Origin: Sapria himalayana
Taxonomy: Eukaryota > Streptophyta > Magnoliopsida > Malpighiales > Rafflesiaceae
Direction of reading: 5' to 3'
Assembly (NCBI GenBank): GCA_029783825.1
Contig: JAREIK010002991.1
Span: 640,001-704,000, forward strand
DNA: 64,000 nucleotides
Under the pieces are notes generated by a model, which worked only from the letters and a program-made list of their open reading frames with translations, had not been told where the DNA came from and searched no databases. Shown piece by piece: positions 1 to 10,879 of this stretch. Numbering within the stretch: position 1 is the first letter of the stretch; each line of letters begins with the position of its first letter. The position numbers and the translations under genes were made by a program.

Positions 1-320
1 CATCCCTAACTCATTCTCTATTTTTTATTTTTAGCTATTTTAGCTAGTCAGACACAAAATTTCTCTCCAACTCACTCTCTATTTTCTAGTTTACTCAAAT
101 GGCTCAACAAATATGGAAAGTAATTTTCTCTCTCCTTTTTCTCTCTCTATCTCTCTCTCTCTCTCTATACATGCTTGAATTTTTAAAAAATATTGGAATT
201 TAGGTGTAAAATAGAGAGCGTGGTTGGAGTGTATTCTAAAAAATTACTAGCTAAAATAGTGGATTGAATATTTAAATATATTCTAAGTAGCTATTTTGTT
301 GAGTGTGGTTCGAGATGCTC
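1..320. mobile_element. Partial MITE (Harbinger-like) in kinase intron
   Basis: The right end reads ...GAGATGCTC followed by TCA. Its reverse complement, GAGCATCTCGAACC, resembles the sequence at the left window edge, which starts at CATCCCTAACTC as if the first few bases were cut off. Both arms continue into similar A+T-rich sequence containing TAGCTATTTTAGCTAG-type motifs. A CT-rich microsatellite lies in the middle (about 128-166). The start is outside the window, so the left target duplication cannot be checked. Confidence 0.4.
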
Positions 321-395
321 TCAGAAAAATAATTTGCTAACACTTGGTTTTCTACCTTTTTTTTTTTTATATTTTTTTTTTTGTCGGAATCAAAG

Positions 396-3300
396 TTATG
401 TCGCACCAGAGTATGCAAATACAGGCATGCTAAATGAGAAGAGCGATGTATACAGTTTTGGCGTGCTGCTGCTAGAAGCAGTGACCGGCAGGGAACCCGT
501 GGACTACGCCCGTCCAGCCATCGAGGTGCTTGGTTTTATTTTTGACGCGACTTCCATTTTTTCTTTTTTTCAGCAGTCTCTGCGTGAGACTCTGCCCTAC
601 TTCCTGCAGAGCTTACCTTTTCCGCGACACCTGCTTACATGCTGATGATGGCAGGTCAATCTTGTCGAGTGGTTGAAGATGATGGTTGGAACAAGAAGAG
701 CCGAGGAAGTTTTGGACGCGAGTCTGGATGTTAAGCCAACGACTCGTGCTCTAAAACGGGTCCTGTTGGTCGTGCTTAAATGCGTAGATCCTGATGCAGA
801 GAAGAGACCCAAGATGAGTACTGTCGTACAAATGCTGGAAGTAGAAGACTACCCTTTTAGAGAGGTACGTGGTAATTTTCTCAATGAGAATATTCGATAT
901 GTGAGTTTTTTCAATTTATTTTTTATCCATTATATTAAATAATATTTGATATATTAATTTTATCTAGATCGCGACACTTCTCATCTCTTGTCAAACTGAT
1001 AATTTCGTGCCTAAGTATAAACTATGTCACAATATAGTTGCAGCTCGAGATAATTTGAGATATTTTATCATTCTTATGAAAATATATATTTATTTTATTT
1101 GATTTTTTTTTTTCAATTCATTTTTCATTTTTTATTTCTTGGTTATTTAATAAGATTAATTTAATAAAAATATTAAAATTATAAAAAGTTACAATGCTCT
1201 ATTAAATATATTGATTATATCATTATTTTTCTTTTCTTTTTTTTCATTAATTTCGGAGTATATTACTAGTTTGTGGATGTGTTTTTTATTATTTTATTTT
1301 TGAGTTATAACTGAGCATTGATAAATGAATACCTCTTTTAGGTAATATCTATTTGCTTTAATCATGGACGACTTGAAGAGATATCCTTCAAAAGAAATGC
1401 CTTGGTATTTGTTATTTTTAGCTAATATTATTATAATTAATGAATGTTTTAAAAATGTAATTGAAATTAGATTCATGGTATAATATTTTAGGGAATTAAA
1501 GTATACTGGACAAAATAAAGAAATATATCAAAAGTTTTATGTGATATAAGAATATCTATTATGATAATAAATAAAATAAATTCATCATTTCATCAAGATT
1601 AAAATAATATTTTAATAGAAATTAAAATTTAAAAGAACTAAAGTACATAGAGAAACTTTTTAGTAGGCTCCACATACAAGAAAAGTTAATGAGATGAATA
1701 TATATGTATGTGTGTGTATGTGTGTGTGTGTGTGTGTATTATTGGATGAGACCCCCAGTCCAATTGAGCCGTGGGCCAATCACCAAGACCTCGAGGAAAG
1801 GTGTGGCATCTCCTTCCAAATAGGGTAGTTGGTGGAGATTGAACCCTCAATTCAAAATTGTACTTTTCTCATCCAATTAATCCTACTAACCATATAGTTG
1901 GTGTGGCATCATACGATTCACGATTTGATTCATGTTTTAGAGGGTAAACGATCCGATTTTCTAAAAAAATCAAAAATATGCACGAATCAAAAATTAAATC
2001 GTTGAATCGTGAATCGATTCACATAAATTGATTTAATATTAATTCTTTAAGGATCAATATCATCAAAAATTCACAAAAATTAAAATTAAAATACCAAAAA
2101 AAAATTTAACTATACAAATAAATTAATATAGAAAAAGTTACTTAGACCTTTAAGTATTATGAAATTAATGTGAAAAAAATAATAAAATACTAAAAAAATC
2201 ATAAAAATAAAAACTAAAATTCAAAAAAAAAAACTGTAGTAAATAAGAATTAATCAACGTAGAAAAAAGTGAAAAAATTCTACTCACAATTCAATTTTAT
2301 TCGATTTCTGATTCTTGATTCTCGATTTACTAATTAAAAATTCTGATTCTCGATTCAAATCTTGATTTAATAACTATGATATATATATATATATATATAT
2401 ATATTATTTAATTCTTTTGATTATCATTAGCAGTTTGATTTGAACATAAATGGTAGACTTTTTGAGGGCTAGCAAACAATATTCTTGATGATGTATCCCA
2501 TTGTTCATGTGTTAGTTTTTTCAAATTTCACAAGAAATTGAGAGGAACTATGATGATGTCATATCAATTAGTTTGCTCATAAATTAAAATTGAAATAACA
2601 AATCATGTAGAATGCCTAGAATGGTTGAATCAACACGACTCAAATTAGATCCACACAAACTAAATTACCAAAACCAGTGCTCACATGCTACTTATAATGT
2701 CTGTACCAAGTGCACAAGGCTCTCGCTTAGTGCTATGTCTAAGAGAGATTAACATCTCAATAGAATATCAAAAATATTATATCTGATAAGTCTCAAACCC
2801 AGGCCTCATCGCCCTTAGACGAAGATATTCATCATCATAATATCATATCAATACATGATTTCTTAATTTATATGCTACTTATAATAATTTTTAAATGAAT
2901 ATATTATACATTATTATAATATTTTGTGTGACAATGATTGGTTGATTTATAAGTGAATAAATATAATATATTAAATGAGTATATCATAAAAAATTATTTT
3001 CATTATCAATCATATTTTATCCAGATCATTTGGATAGTAATAAGTAATGCGATGATAGATGCGTTTAAATAATTATTAATGTACTTGATCTCATAAGAAT
3101 TCTAAAATTAAATCTGCTTGGTCGTGATTACTAATTAGAGCAACTCCAATGGGAGATGCCAAAAAGGGGGCGCCAAATGTTATTTTGCAAACTTGAACAG
3201 TATTTTTGGCACCCCTAAACAGATTTTTACTCCAATGGTAGGTGCCAAAATAAGGTGCTATTTTAATAATTAAATATTTTTTTAATTAAATTTTTTTTTC

Positions 3301-3797
3301 AACCTATGAGAAAGATCATTTGAGATGCACAGTAACCATAACTGCTATTTTGCATCCTCTATATTCTCTCTCCAAGGTTGCCAAATATGGCACCTCAAGA
3401 CATTTGATGGTATTTTGCCACCTCTTATATCAACTCAATTGGAGCAAGTTTTTTTTTATTGTTTGGATGCCATTTTAGTGATTATGGAGATAACACCCCT
3501 TATAGCAACTCCAATTGGAATTGCTCTTAGATGATTGACCAGTGTTGAAGTTTGTTGTATGCATCTATCCTGGGCTCGGTAAGGGGGGATTGGAGGAGGG
3601 TGAAAAATTTTATTAAAAAAAAAAAGATAAATAATGTGATGGCGATTCATTTATAAGTATACTTAGTGTGGTGCCTCTTCTCTTTTTCATTAATTGTTTT
3701 GCAGCATAGAAGAAACAGGAGAAGCCGAACCAGCAGCATGGAGATTGAATCCATTAAAGAATCAACAGATATGGAAGGCAAGGCCCAGCAAGATTAA
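396..3797 (+). CDS. Receptor-like protein kinase, 3' part (At2g42960/At5g18500 type)
   Basis: This is the C-terminal end of a membrane receptor-like Ser/Thr kinase; the N-terminus, membrane segment and most of the kinase domain lie before the window. Three exons are visible: 396-525, 655-864 and 3705-3797. The first carries subdomain VIII (YVAPEY, activation segment end) and subdomain IX ([16 protein letters not shown]). The second carries [19 protein letters not shown], subdomain XI ([12 protein letters not shown]) and the MLE...YPFRE end of the domain. The third gives a short basic, Ser-rich tail ending at TAA 3795-3797. The last two introns are GT-AG and phase 0: 526-654 and 865-3704. The first exon joins upstream in phase 2 through AG at 394-395, completing the Gly of the GTFG-YVAPEY signature. 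No frameshift or stop is seen, so the visible part looks intact. The unusual feature is the 2.84 kb last intron loaded with repeats. The family assignment rests on the NTG.LNEKSD and TRRAEEV signatures. Confidence 0.88.
1705..1738. repeat. (GT)n microsatellite
   Basis: TG/GT dinucleotide run with two TA interruptions. It abuts the 3' end of the SINE-like element on its right and could be that element's simple-repeat tail. Confidence 0.9.
1739..1905 (-). mobile_element. tRNA-derived SINE-like element
   Basis: On the minus strand a B-box-like sequence (GGTTCAATCTC, + strand 1835-1845) follows an A-box-like sequence (TGGTTAGTAGG, + strand 1882-1892) at tRNA-like spacing. A roughly 95 bp body follows and ends in a GT-rich simple repeat on the + strand. 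This is the layout of plant SINEs, which are made by RNA polymerase III and moved by LINE enzymes. No clear target duplication was found, so the limits are approximate. It lies in the kinase intron, antisense to the gene. Confidence 0.4.
1909..2381. repeat. Foldback-like stretch rich in GATTC/GAATC motifs
   Basis: The left side (ATCATACGATTCACGATTTG) and the reverse complement of the right side (ATCATAGTTATTAAATCAAG) are loosely alike. Both arms hold many short GATTCACGATT-type motifs in opposite orientations around an A+T-rich centre. This is the look of an old foldback or MITE. Ends and target duplication are not certain. Confidence 0.3.
2379..2404. repeat. (AT)n microsatellite
   Basis: Pure AT dinucleotide run directly after the foldback-like stretch. 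Confidence 0.9.
3138..3526. mobile_element. PIF/Harbinger-like MITE, 389 bp
   Basis: The element starts GAGCAACTCCAATGG and ends CCAATTGGAATTGCTC. The two ends match as inverted repeats at 12 of 13 positions (GAGCAAcTCCAAT against GAGCAAtTCCAAT). It is flanked on both sides by TTA (3135-3137 and 3527-3529), the target duplication typical of PIF/Harbinger. Size, absence of coding capacity and the inverted ends fit a MITE. It lies about 180 bp before the last exon of the kinase gene. Confidence 0.7.
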
Positions 3798-4180
3798 AAC
3801 TTTCAGATAGCCCACCGCCGCCCCGCCCTCGGACACTGCTGACGGAGAGTACTTTCTGCTGCCTCATGTTTCAATGAAGTGGAACAGGGGCTCTGTCACG
3901 CTGCTGCACCTTCATCACTACTTGTACGGCTGCGCTGGAACTAGACCAGAGCCTCGATGAACGCGCCATGGCGTGCTGCTGGATGGATAGATCATTCGCA
4001 AAACAAGGGAGAAAAGAACGCTGCTCGTGCTCCATCACTGCCTGTCCTGGTGTTTGTTAGGTGTTGGATAGCTAGCAAGTATTTAAATGCCAGATTTTAG
4101 TCTAAATAACAAATCGTATGTTGTAGTTCCTCATCGAACGCTAAGCTGCGTGCTGATGATTTAAATTGTAATGATTCGGA
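3798..4180 (+). other. Probable 3' UTR and downstream flank of the kinase gene
   Basis: The sequence after the stop is clearly richer in G+C than the surrounding repeats (for example the stretch around 3808-3990) and shows no repeat features. It then fades into A+T-rich DNA around 4080-4180. No poly(A) signal could be fixed, so the end is a guess. Confidence 0.35.
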
Positions 4181-4330
4181 GTCATAGTTTATTGAAAAAA
4201 TTGGGTATGTTCTTGAGAGCTTTTTCAGTGAAAATTGAGTAGATACAACTTAATTTCAAGTTTAGTTGTTGTTTTAAGTTGGCGGACAATATTGTTTAGC
4301 TTTTGTAGTTAAAAAATTGTATGGTAGTAG

Positions 4331-5219
4331 TTTTTTTTTTTTGTACTTTTCCCTCCCTCCCTCCCTCCCACCTAGAGGTGTCAACTGGGCTGTGCCGGTC
4401 CGGGCTGGCATGAGGCACGGCACGATTTGGCAGTGCATGGGCCAGCCCGGCACTGGAATTTCCCGTGCCCCTGCCCGTGCCGTGCCTTGCTGGGGCCAAC
4501 TGGGCCTCGTGTAGTGCCTGGCTCGACATGGTACCGTGGCCCGTTGGTACGGTATCTCGGCACGAGCCGAGAAATCTCTCCAATGGCAGAAGCTGAGCCC
4601 GACGAGTGAAACTCGCCGATCCCCAATAGTGAAGAAGCATCGTGGCGGGAGGGCGGTGCGCGGTGTGGCGGTGCGCTGCCAAATCCTAATTTTTTTTTAA
4701 ATTAGGGTTCGGCCCGAATGGGCGGATTCGTGCCCGGGCCCGTGCCCGACTGACCACCAGAGACAGTGCCGGGCCAGTCACGGCACGGTACAGTAACCGT
4801 GCCGGGCCCGGCATGGAAGCACGGTCGAGCCGGCTAAAAATGGGTCGAGCCAGCCTGGCACGTCCCGTTTGACACTTCTACTCCCACCAAACCTAACCTA
4901 TAATATCCATTGGTTCATATATGGACCTTGGGCCCCTGAGGTGTGAGCAGTCAAGGCTCGCATTCCAATAGGATGAATAACATGATTGACAAAAATATCC
5001 TTGGGTGGGTGCATATCTGGCTATCCATTAGACTATCATGTTGTTTTGAACATGTTTTTTATGTAGTTATTAAGCATGCCTTTTGTCTTCTCTCATTGTT
5101 TCTCTCTTTCTCTCGCAAAATCTAACCTATAATATCCCTTGGTTCAATATAATTAACATGATTGACAAAAATACCCTTGGGTGTATATTTGGCTATCCAT
5201 CTGGTTATCATGTTGTTGG
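4331..5219 (-). mobile_element. Retroposon-like tail with internal direct repeat, split by a hAT element
   Basis: A T-run (about 4331-4342) and a CCCT run (about 4351-4370) precede the hAT insertion. After it the sequence continues with AACCTATAATATCC...ATATATGGACCTTGG. The reverse complement of the same order is seen at about 10540-10640, where a GGGA run ends in GGGATTAAAAAAAA, that is, a poly(A)-like tail. A direct repeat of about 100-150 bp covers roughly 4889-5045 and 5117-5219; shared words include ACCTATAATATCC, AACATGATTGACAAAAATA and GGCTATCCAT. The element class is not certain. Confidence 0.35.
4373..4880. mobile_element. Non-autonomous hAT element, 508 bp
   Basis: The ends are TAGAGGTGTCAACTGGGC and the inverse of GTCCCGTTTGACACTTCTA, giving short inverted repeats. 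The element is flanked by a perfect 8 bp target duplication CTCCCACC (4365-4372 and 4881-4888), the hAT hallmark. The interior is strikingly G+C-rich, with many GCACGG/CCGTGCC words that probably serve as subterminal transposase-binding motifs. It has no transposase. It is closely related to the element at 49979 and shares ends with the coding element at 6682. Confidence 0.88.
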
Positions 5220-5344
5220 GCAACAAGAGAGAGAGGGAGGGAGGGAGGGAGGGTACTTTGTCTTTACAAAATGTTGTGGTACCATCTTTGCTTCTAAGTC
5301 ATGACTATTGATTTGTCATATTCTTATTGGGGAAATGTATGTTA

Positions 5345-5545
5345 TGCCTGCTTTCTCTCAAATCCAACCCATGTATGAGCATCGGGGACCCATGGTCGGA
5401 GGAGGTAAGACTCCCTCCCTATCAACATGATAGAGCAAATGACAACTGACACCCTAGAATGTGTATTTGACGTTCATAGAGATTGAACTCATGACCCAAA
5501 TGTGAGCGTCAAACCACTTTGTCACCTGAACTACCATACTATTGG
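5345..5545 (-). mobile_element. tRNA-derived SINE-like element
   Basis: On the minus strand an A-box-like TAGTTCAGGTGAC (+ strand 5521-5533) and a B-box-like GAGTTCAATCTC (+ strand 5479-5490) are spaced as in a tRNA gene. GTGGTTTGACGCTCACATTTG lies around and between them, a context common in plant SINE heads. The 3' limit is uncertain. The body differs from the 1739 element, so it is probably a separate family. Confidence 0.45.
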
Positions 5546-6681
5546 TTGTGGGATGAAGGATTATTTTTGTTTCCATCTTCACAATGTTAACATTTGAATA
5601 TTGTTTGATTGTGAAGGCTTAATATTCTCACATGAATCTAGTGGCCTATCAAAAAGATATGTAGACTGTGAAACAAATAATATTTGTTTGAGAGTCATTC
5701 ATAATCTCATACCTTTTAGGCAACTCATTAACTACCTTGATGGTTGCTTCATATGTATACTTTTATTCTCTAACCTCATGTGTCATAAAGATCAAAAATT
5801 AATATAGTTTTTGGAAGTGTTCACACTTTTTACTTTAAAAGCACCATACTTATACAATTAAAATGCACTTCCCTCAATTTTCACCAGAGAGAATCATACA
5901 TTTGAAAATAACTCATAAGGGTTATCATCACCTTATGAGTCACAACATACTTGTGCATGTCACAAGAATCACCTCTCATCATCCTCATCAGTGATGATGC
6001 GACTCTCACACTAAAGGTAAAGCCCCAAAGACAATATTTTATATAATATTCATCCAAATCAAGAACTAGTTTTTTAAGACATGTACAATGAATTGGTGTA
6101 TAAAAATAATTTCACTTCATTAGTGTCATACTCATAATGATTAACATACCAAACTTTTGGATTTTAACATATAGGTTTATATCACATATTATAATTAACA
6201 AGACTATTACTTCCTTCCTACCATATGCATGAGTGTGCCTCATAGTTTACATATCATCATTCACTAAGATAATCTCACACAAACCTATCGATCGTTAAAA
6301 CTCTAGTTCAAGTTCTTTTTAATCACTCATACATCAATATCCATAATATAACATAAATCAAAACACATCCATTAATATAAAATCATTGACATATCACATA
6401 AACCAAGTGACATAAATCCCAAACAATACACTATTTTAATAGAAATTCCAAAATCTAATATAGAGAGAGGAGTTTTGAGAGCTGTGCCCTTCAACTCTAG
6501 GAATTAGTATTAAGTCTTGAATCTCATTGCTTTCTTGTGGGGCCTCTAGGGGGTACAAAATTTTTTCTAAGATTTGGTAGTTATATTATGGTCTTTACTT
6601 ATTGCGTGGAGAAAAAAAAAGAATGGATGGATCTTTATGAATTTCTATCTCTTCCCCTTTTATACTTAGGTGATTCTATAT

Positions 6682-8958
6682 TAGAGGTGTCAAACGTGCA
6701 GGGCCAGCCCGGCACGTTCTTAAACCATGCCCGGGTTAAGAACTTCCCGTGCCGTGACTGGCCCGGCACGGCCGGCACGGATCCATTCCGTGCCAGTTCA
6801 CGCAGGCACGCGTGGCACTGGCGGCGTGTCACGTGTGCCGTGGTGGTGAGTCTCACGAGTCATTATGTAGATTCTAACTGGACAATCAATAACAAAATAT
6901 TAGGATTCACTGAGATTCTTCATCCTCATGATGGCCCGGCCATTTTTGAGTGTATGATGAAAATATTTAGGGAATATAAAATTCAAAATAAAATTTTTAG
7001 TGTCACTTTCGATAATGCTGCGAATAATGAAGTAGCGATCAATATGTTTGTTAGGAATATTAGAGACGCACCATTAAGAGAGATCTTTCATGTCAGATGC
7101 ATGTGTCATGTTATTAACCTGATAGTTCAAGCGGGTATGAAGGTCAGTTCCCCCGCGTTGGAAAATATACGCAATGCACTCAAGTATATTCGCACCCCTC
7201 GCAGACTACAAGAGTTTGGTAATCTCTGTTTGTCTGCGAATCTTAAGAAGAAGAAATTCCAATCAGATGTGAGACATCGTTGGAATTACACGTACCTGAT
7301 GTTGGAATCATGTGTTGGATACAAACACGTGATATCCGACTACATCAATAGTAAGAGTGGCGAACTTATTATTGATGACACTGACTGGGCTTCAGGAATT
7401 TCATAAATGAAATTCCTGAAGATATTTTATGACACGACGAACATGTGTTCGTCGGTTTATACGCCCACCACTTGCATTGCACTCCATTGCATATGCAACA
7501 TTAGTAGCATGTTTAGGAAGTATCGAGCGGACCCGACGCTTACCCATATGGTTGCAGAAATGGAGACCAAGTACCTGAAGTACTGGTCCTTCATTCCATC
7601 TCTTTATTGCCTCACAGCATGCATGGACCCTAGGGCTAAGGTGGAAGGGGTTGAAAACACCCTGACTTTCATTTCCTCGTGCATGAACCTGGAAGAGCCA
7701 CCTGAAGGGTTCATTTACGAGAAGTTGACAGACCTATTCACATACTACGATACTAGGTATGGTGGTGGTGGTGGTGAGACTGTGAGTACGGACACTGATA
7801 CCTTGTTCGGAGATGACGATTATTCCATTAACCTAGCGAGGGGGAAACGTAGGGGTAGACCATCACATAGGAGCGAGCTGTCTCGGTACTTAGATACCGA
7901 TTACTGCTCAATCCTATCACCTTCTGATAATAAGAATCTTGATTTATTACAGTGGTGGAAATCATATGAGTCCGCCTATCCCGTGCTATCTAGGATGGCA
8001 CGGGATCTACTGACTCCTCCGGTGTCGAGCGTAGCATCGGAGTTTGCTTTTTCTGTTGCAGTGAACGTGATTTCGGATAGGAGATCGAGATTACGTCCAG
8101 ATATGGTTGAGGCCTTGGCATGTTTGAAGGATTGGGAGGAATCGAGATTTAGCATCAGTGATCGTGCTGAAGCTGGGACTGTGACAGACACTGCAGTCGC
8201 ATCCACATCCACTACGATGGCGGAGGAGCTGTTTGCCGATGATGATGATCCATATGATACTGATCTTGATGTTGTGGCTGATGATTCTCATGATATGCCG
8301 CTTGACGATTGATGCTCATCTACTCTTTTTTTTAGATGTTTTTTTATTTATTTTATTTATACGCTTTGTTTGTACTTTGTACCATACGTTGTGTTGAAAC
8401 TTATACTTGTTTTGTTCGGACTATTGGTTTCAAAAGCATGATTGGTAATTTTTTTTTTGTGTAGTTTAATTTTTTTTTAATTTTTACTAACTTAATATAT
8501 TTATTTATTATTTTACGATTTAAATTTTATTTTAAAAATTAATAACTTTAAATTTTAATATATAATTAATAAATTATAATAATAAAAAAAGCTAAACTTA
8601 ATTGAATAAAAAAATTTTTTTTTTTCTAATATTTGTTTGTTTTATTTAATTTTAAATTTTATAATTTTTACAAAAAATTATATTTTTTAATTATTACTAA
8701 TACTCTATAGTCTATACGGTTACTTAATCAAAAAATTTACAAAAAAAAAAAAAAATTCTAATCTGCCATTTTCAGCCCGTGCTGGCCTCCCGGACCCCGG
8801 TTGACCCGGTCCCGCGTTGTGGCTCCCGCCTGCCCGGCCGTGCCGCCTGGCCTGTATTGGCAAGGCGTGCCCGAGCGGGCCCGGCACGGCACGGTAGCAC
8901 GACTGTGCTCGTGAAAAATGGGCCGTGCCGTGCTGGGCCGGCCCGTTTGACACCTCTA
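6682..8958 (+). mobile_element. hAT transposon with transposase remnant, 2277 bp
   Basis: It begins TAGAGGTGTCAAACG and ends CGTTTGACACCTCTA, a near-perfect inverted repeat, between an exact 8 bp duplication TTCTATAT (6674-6681 and 8959-8966). About 160 bp at the left end and 200 bp at the right end are G+C-rich with CCCGGCACG/GTGCCG words; the middle holds the transposase remnant. The element is shorter than an intact hAT, and the DNA for the N-terminal half of the enzyme, including the BED finger and first catalytic Asp, is missing between the left subterminal region and 6843. It is inserted in R1 copy 1. It may be the relative that mobilised the elements at 4373, 32073 and 49979; that is inference from shared ends. 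Confidence 0.93.
6843..8312 (+). pseudogene. hAT transposase, N-truncated with one stop
   Basis: hAT transposases cut and paste DNA with an RNase H-like DDE core. The remnant starts at the segment after the first catalytic Asp (TSHYVDSNW, then KILGF). It contains the second Asp region (SVTFDNAANN), the C..H of HVRCMCHVINLIVQ, the WNYTYLML segment, and after a single in-frame TAA (7404-7406) continues in the same frame. There it shows the DUF4413-like part (KIFYDTT, Y.VAEMETKYLKYW) and the C-terminal hAT dimerisation domain (LQWWKSYESAYPVLSRMARD, ASEFAFS with the third acidic residue, LRPDMVEALACLKDW). It ends at TGA 8310-8312 after an acidic tail. Apart from that TAA the frame is open for about 490 codons, so decay is recent. 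Without the BED finger and first Asp it cannot be active. Confidence 0.92.
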
Positions 8959-10439
8959 TTCTATATTACTTTAAGTTGAAAGTTGTGGCTTTCAGAAGAA
9001 AGTCGGCACTTTAGCCTTTATCTATTATGCTCGAAATAATGACTCTAGAAGATTGTCATGACTCTGGAGTGTATCCCAATCTTTATGTACACAAAATCAT
9101 AATACTAGGCAATGACCATGACTTAGGCCCAATATATTTGTAATACATAGTAATAGCACTAAAAAGTGGTCATGGATTCATGTATTTTTCTTTCTTGTTC
9201 TTCATATAGGACCATAATATTGGGAATGGTTATGGTATTATGAATGGCTTCTCATATTGAAATATGACCATGGTGCTAGGAAATTGCCATGACATTGGTA
9301 TTTATCTATTTTGATCATCATAAATTCACAACACTGATAAATAATCATGATATTGAGAATGGATTTCATTCATATCATATGGCCATTGAATTGGGAAATG
9401 ACAATGTTATAAAAAATTTTCTTTCAAGTGTCTATGATGGTATGAGTCACTATAATACTAGCATTTACTTCTTTCATATATCATGTCATCGTGACACTAT
9501 AAAGATATCATAACACTATCAATTACCCAAATATAAAAGTCATGACTTTTTATTCTCTTGAGAACAAGAGTCATGGCCTTGGTGAATATTAATACTTGAG
9601 TAATACCTTTTGTGATATTTTTTGTTATAAAAATAATGATACTAAATAATTATAGTGACTTTGCCTAAGTAGTTTTAGCTTTGTAATTTTATATAGCTCA
9701 AAAGTTATGTTTTTTAGAAAAAGATTATAGCTCTGACTTGAGACTAATAAGTTATATTGAATATAAAGTTATGGTACAAGGATATGATAGTTAATTTTAG
9801 TACTAGTGAGGTATCTGGTTGTTGTGATGTAAAATTATGTCATAGCCATTTAAATTTTATGAGATAAATTTGACTATGATTCCATGATAATATCTTAGCC
9901 ATAAAGAATACATTGTATAATGAAAAGATTGTGTAATGAGTTGGCAGGGTTTCAACCAATATTGAATGTTAGAACTATGTAAGACTCCATACTCTCTCAC
10001 GTAGCCAAACATCTCTAAAAATATATCAATTTCATGACTATTCATCAAAATCTACCAAAACTCCAATATCATAAAATCAATTCATAATTATTTTATTTTA
10101 TATCTATACATCATCACAAATCATCAAAATATACAAGAATATTTATTAGTTTGAATATCAAACAAGATATAGGCATGTATATTGAAATCAAAAGATAAAT
10201 CCTTTCCCATCTTTGAGGATTTCCAAACTAGAGTTGAGAGAGAGCCTGGTAAAAAAATATCTTCATATATTCTAATAATGAGAAAGAATACAAAGGATAG
10301 TTCAGTCTTTGGGAGTTATTATATATTCCATGATATTAGATATGAAATAATATTGCTTAAATGACATTACTAAGAGAATGAATTAGACTTTTGAGGAGAT
10401 AGTTTGGTGGATACTTTCTCACTTGTATCTTCTCTAAGG

Positions 10440-10640
10440 GGCAAGCAGCCAAACCATGGGAAGATGAATCTGACCTCCAGTGATGCCTGACACTAATCCT
10501 AAGATATCTTCACTAATTGCTCTATTCATATTATTGTGATGCATTCCATAATTGCTCTGACCTTAGGCCCCAAGGCCCATATATGGGTTGAAAGATATTA
10601 TGGGATGGGTTGGAGGGAGGGAGGGGTGGGATTAAAAAAA
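10440..10640 (+). mobile_element. Retroposon-like sequence with GGGA run and A-tail
   Basis: The segment around GGCCCATATATGGGTTG...GGAGGGAGGGAGGGG TGGGATTAAAAAAAA is the reverse complement counterpart of the sequence flanking the hAT element at 4373. The A-run at the right end suggests a reverse-transcribed origin. No polymerase III boxes were convincing, so the class is open. The stretch 10190-10440 before it is A+T-rich and shows nothing clear. Confidence 0.35.
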
Positions 10641-10879
10641 ACATGTGTTATGCCACAATCCTTTCGAAGATATTCAAAATAAAATATGAGCTATAAAAAT
10701 ATCTTATATGATTACTTGAGAGTATTCGACTATAAAGCAATCATTCACATATCACATCTTAAAAGACAAACAATCAAAATTTGATAGTATTGCATGTCCA
10801 TGCATTTCCAATGACCATGATCATGAGGAGTTCAATTATAGATTATGGGACTTGATAGCAAAGTGGCTTGTTTAGTTCA

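Larger units (their letters stand above)
5560..10180 (-). repeat. R1 repeat copy 1 (LTR-like part), split by hAT
   Basis: The parts 5560-6673 and 8967-10180 align with LTR-like R1 stretches at 26500-27655, 50800-51960 and 59360-60990. Shared signposts are the sequences around GGCAACTCATTAAC, GAAAATAACTCATAAG, CATACTCATAATGATTA and TTTCATGACTATTCATC. It has many GTCATGAC/AATGACCATGAC-type short motifs (9000-9600) and no open reading frame. The strand is given from the minus-strand coding regions in other R1 copies. Confidence 0.45.

Noticed and set aside
1835..1892. tRNA gene on the minus strand
   Set aside because: Only A- and B-box-like words are present. No cloverleaf with acceptor pairing could be drawn, so a SINE head is the better reading.
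4296..4682. 128-codon minus-strand ORF and overlapping frames in G+C-rich DNA
   Set aside because: They lie within the non-coding hAT element, cross its left border, and give Arg/Pro/Ala/His-rich chance translation.
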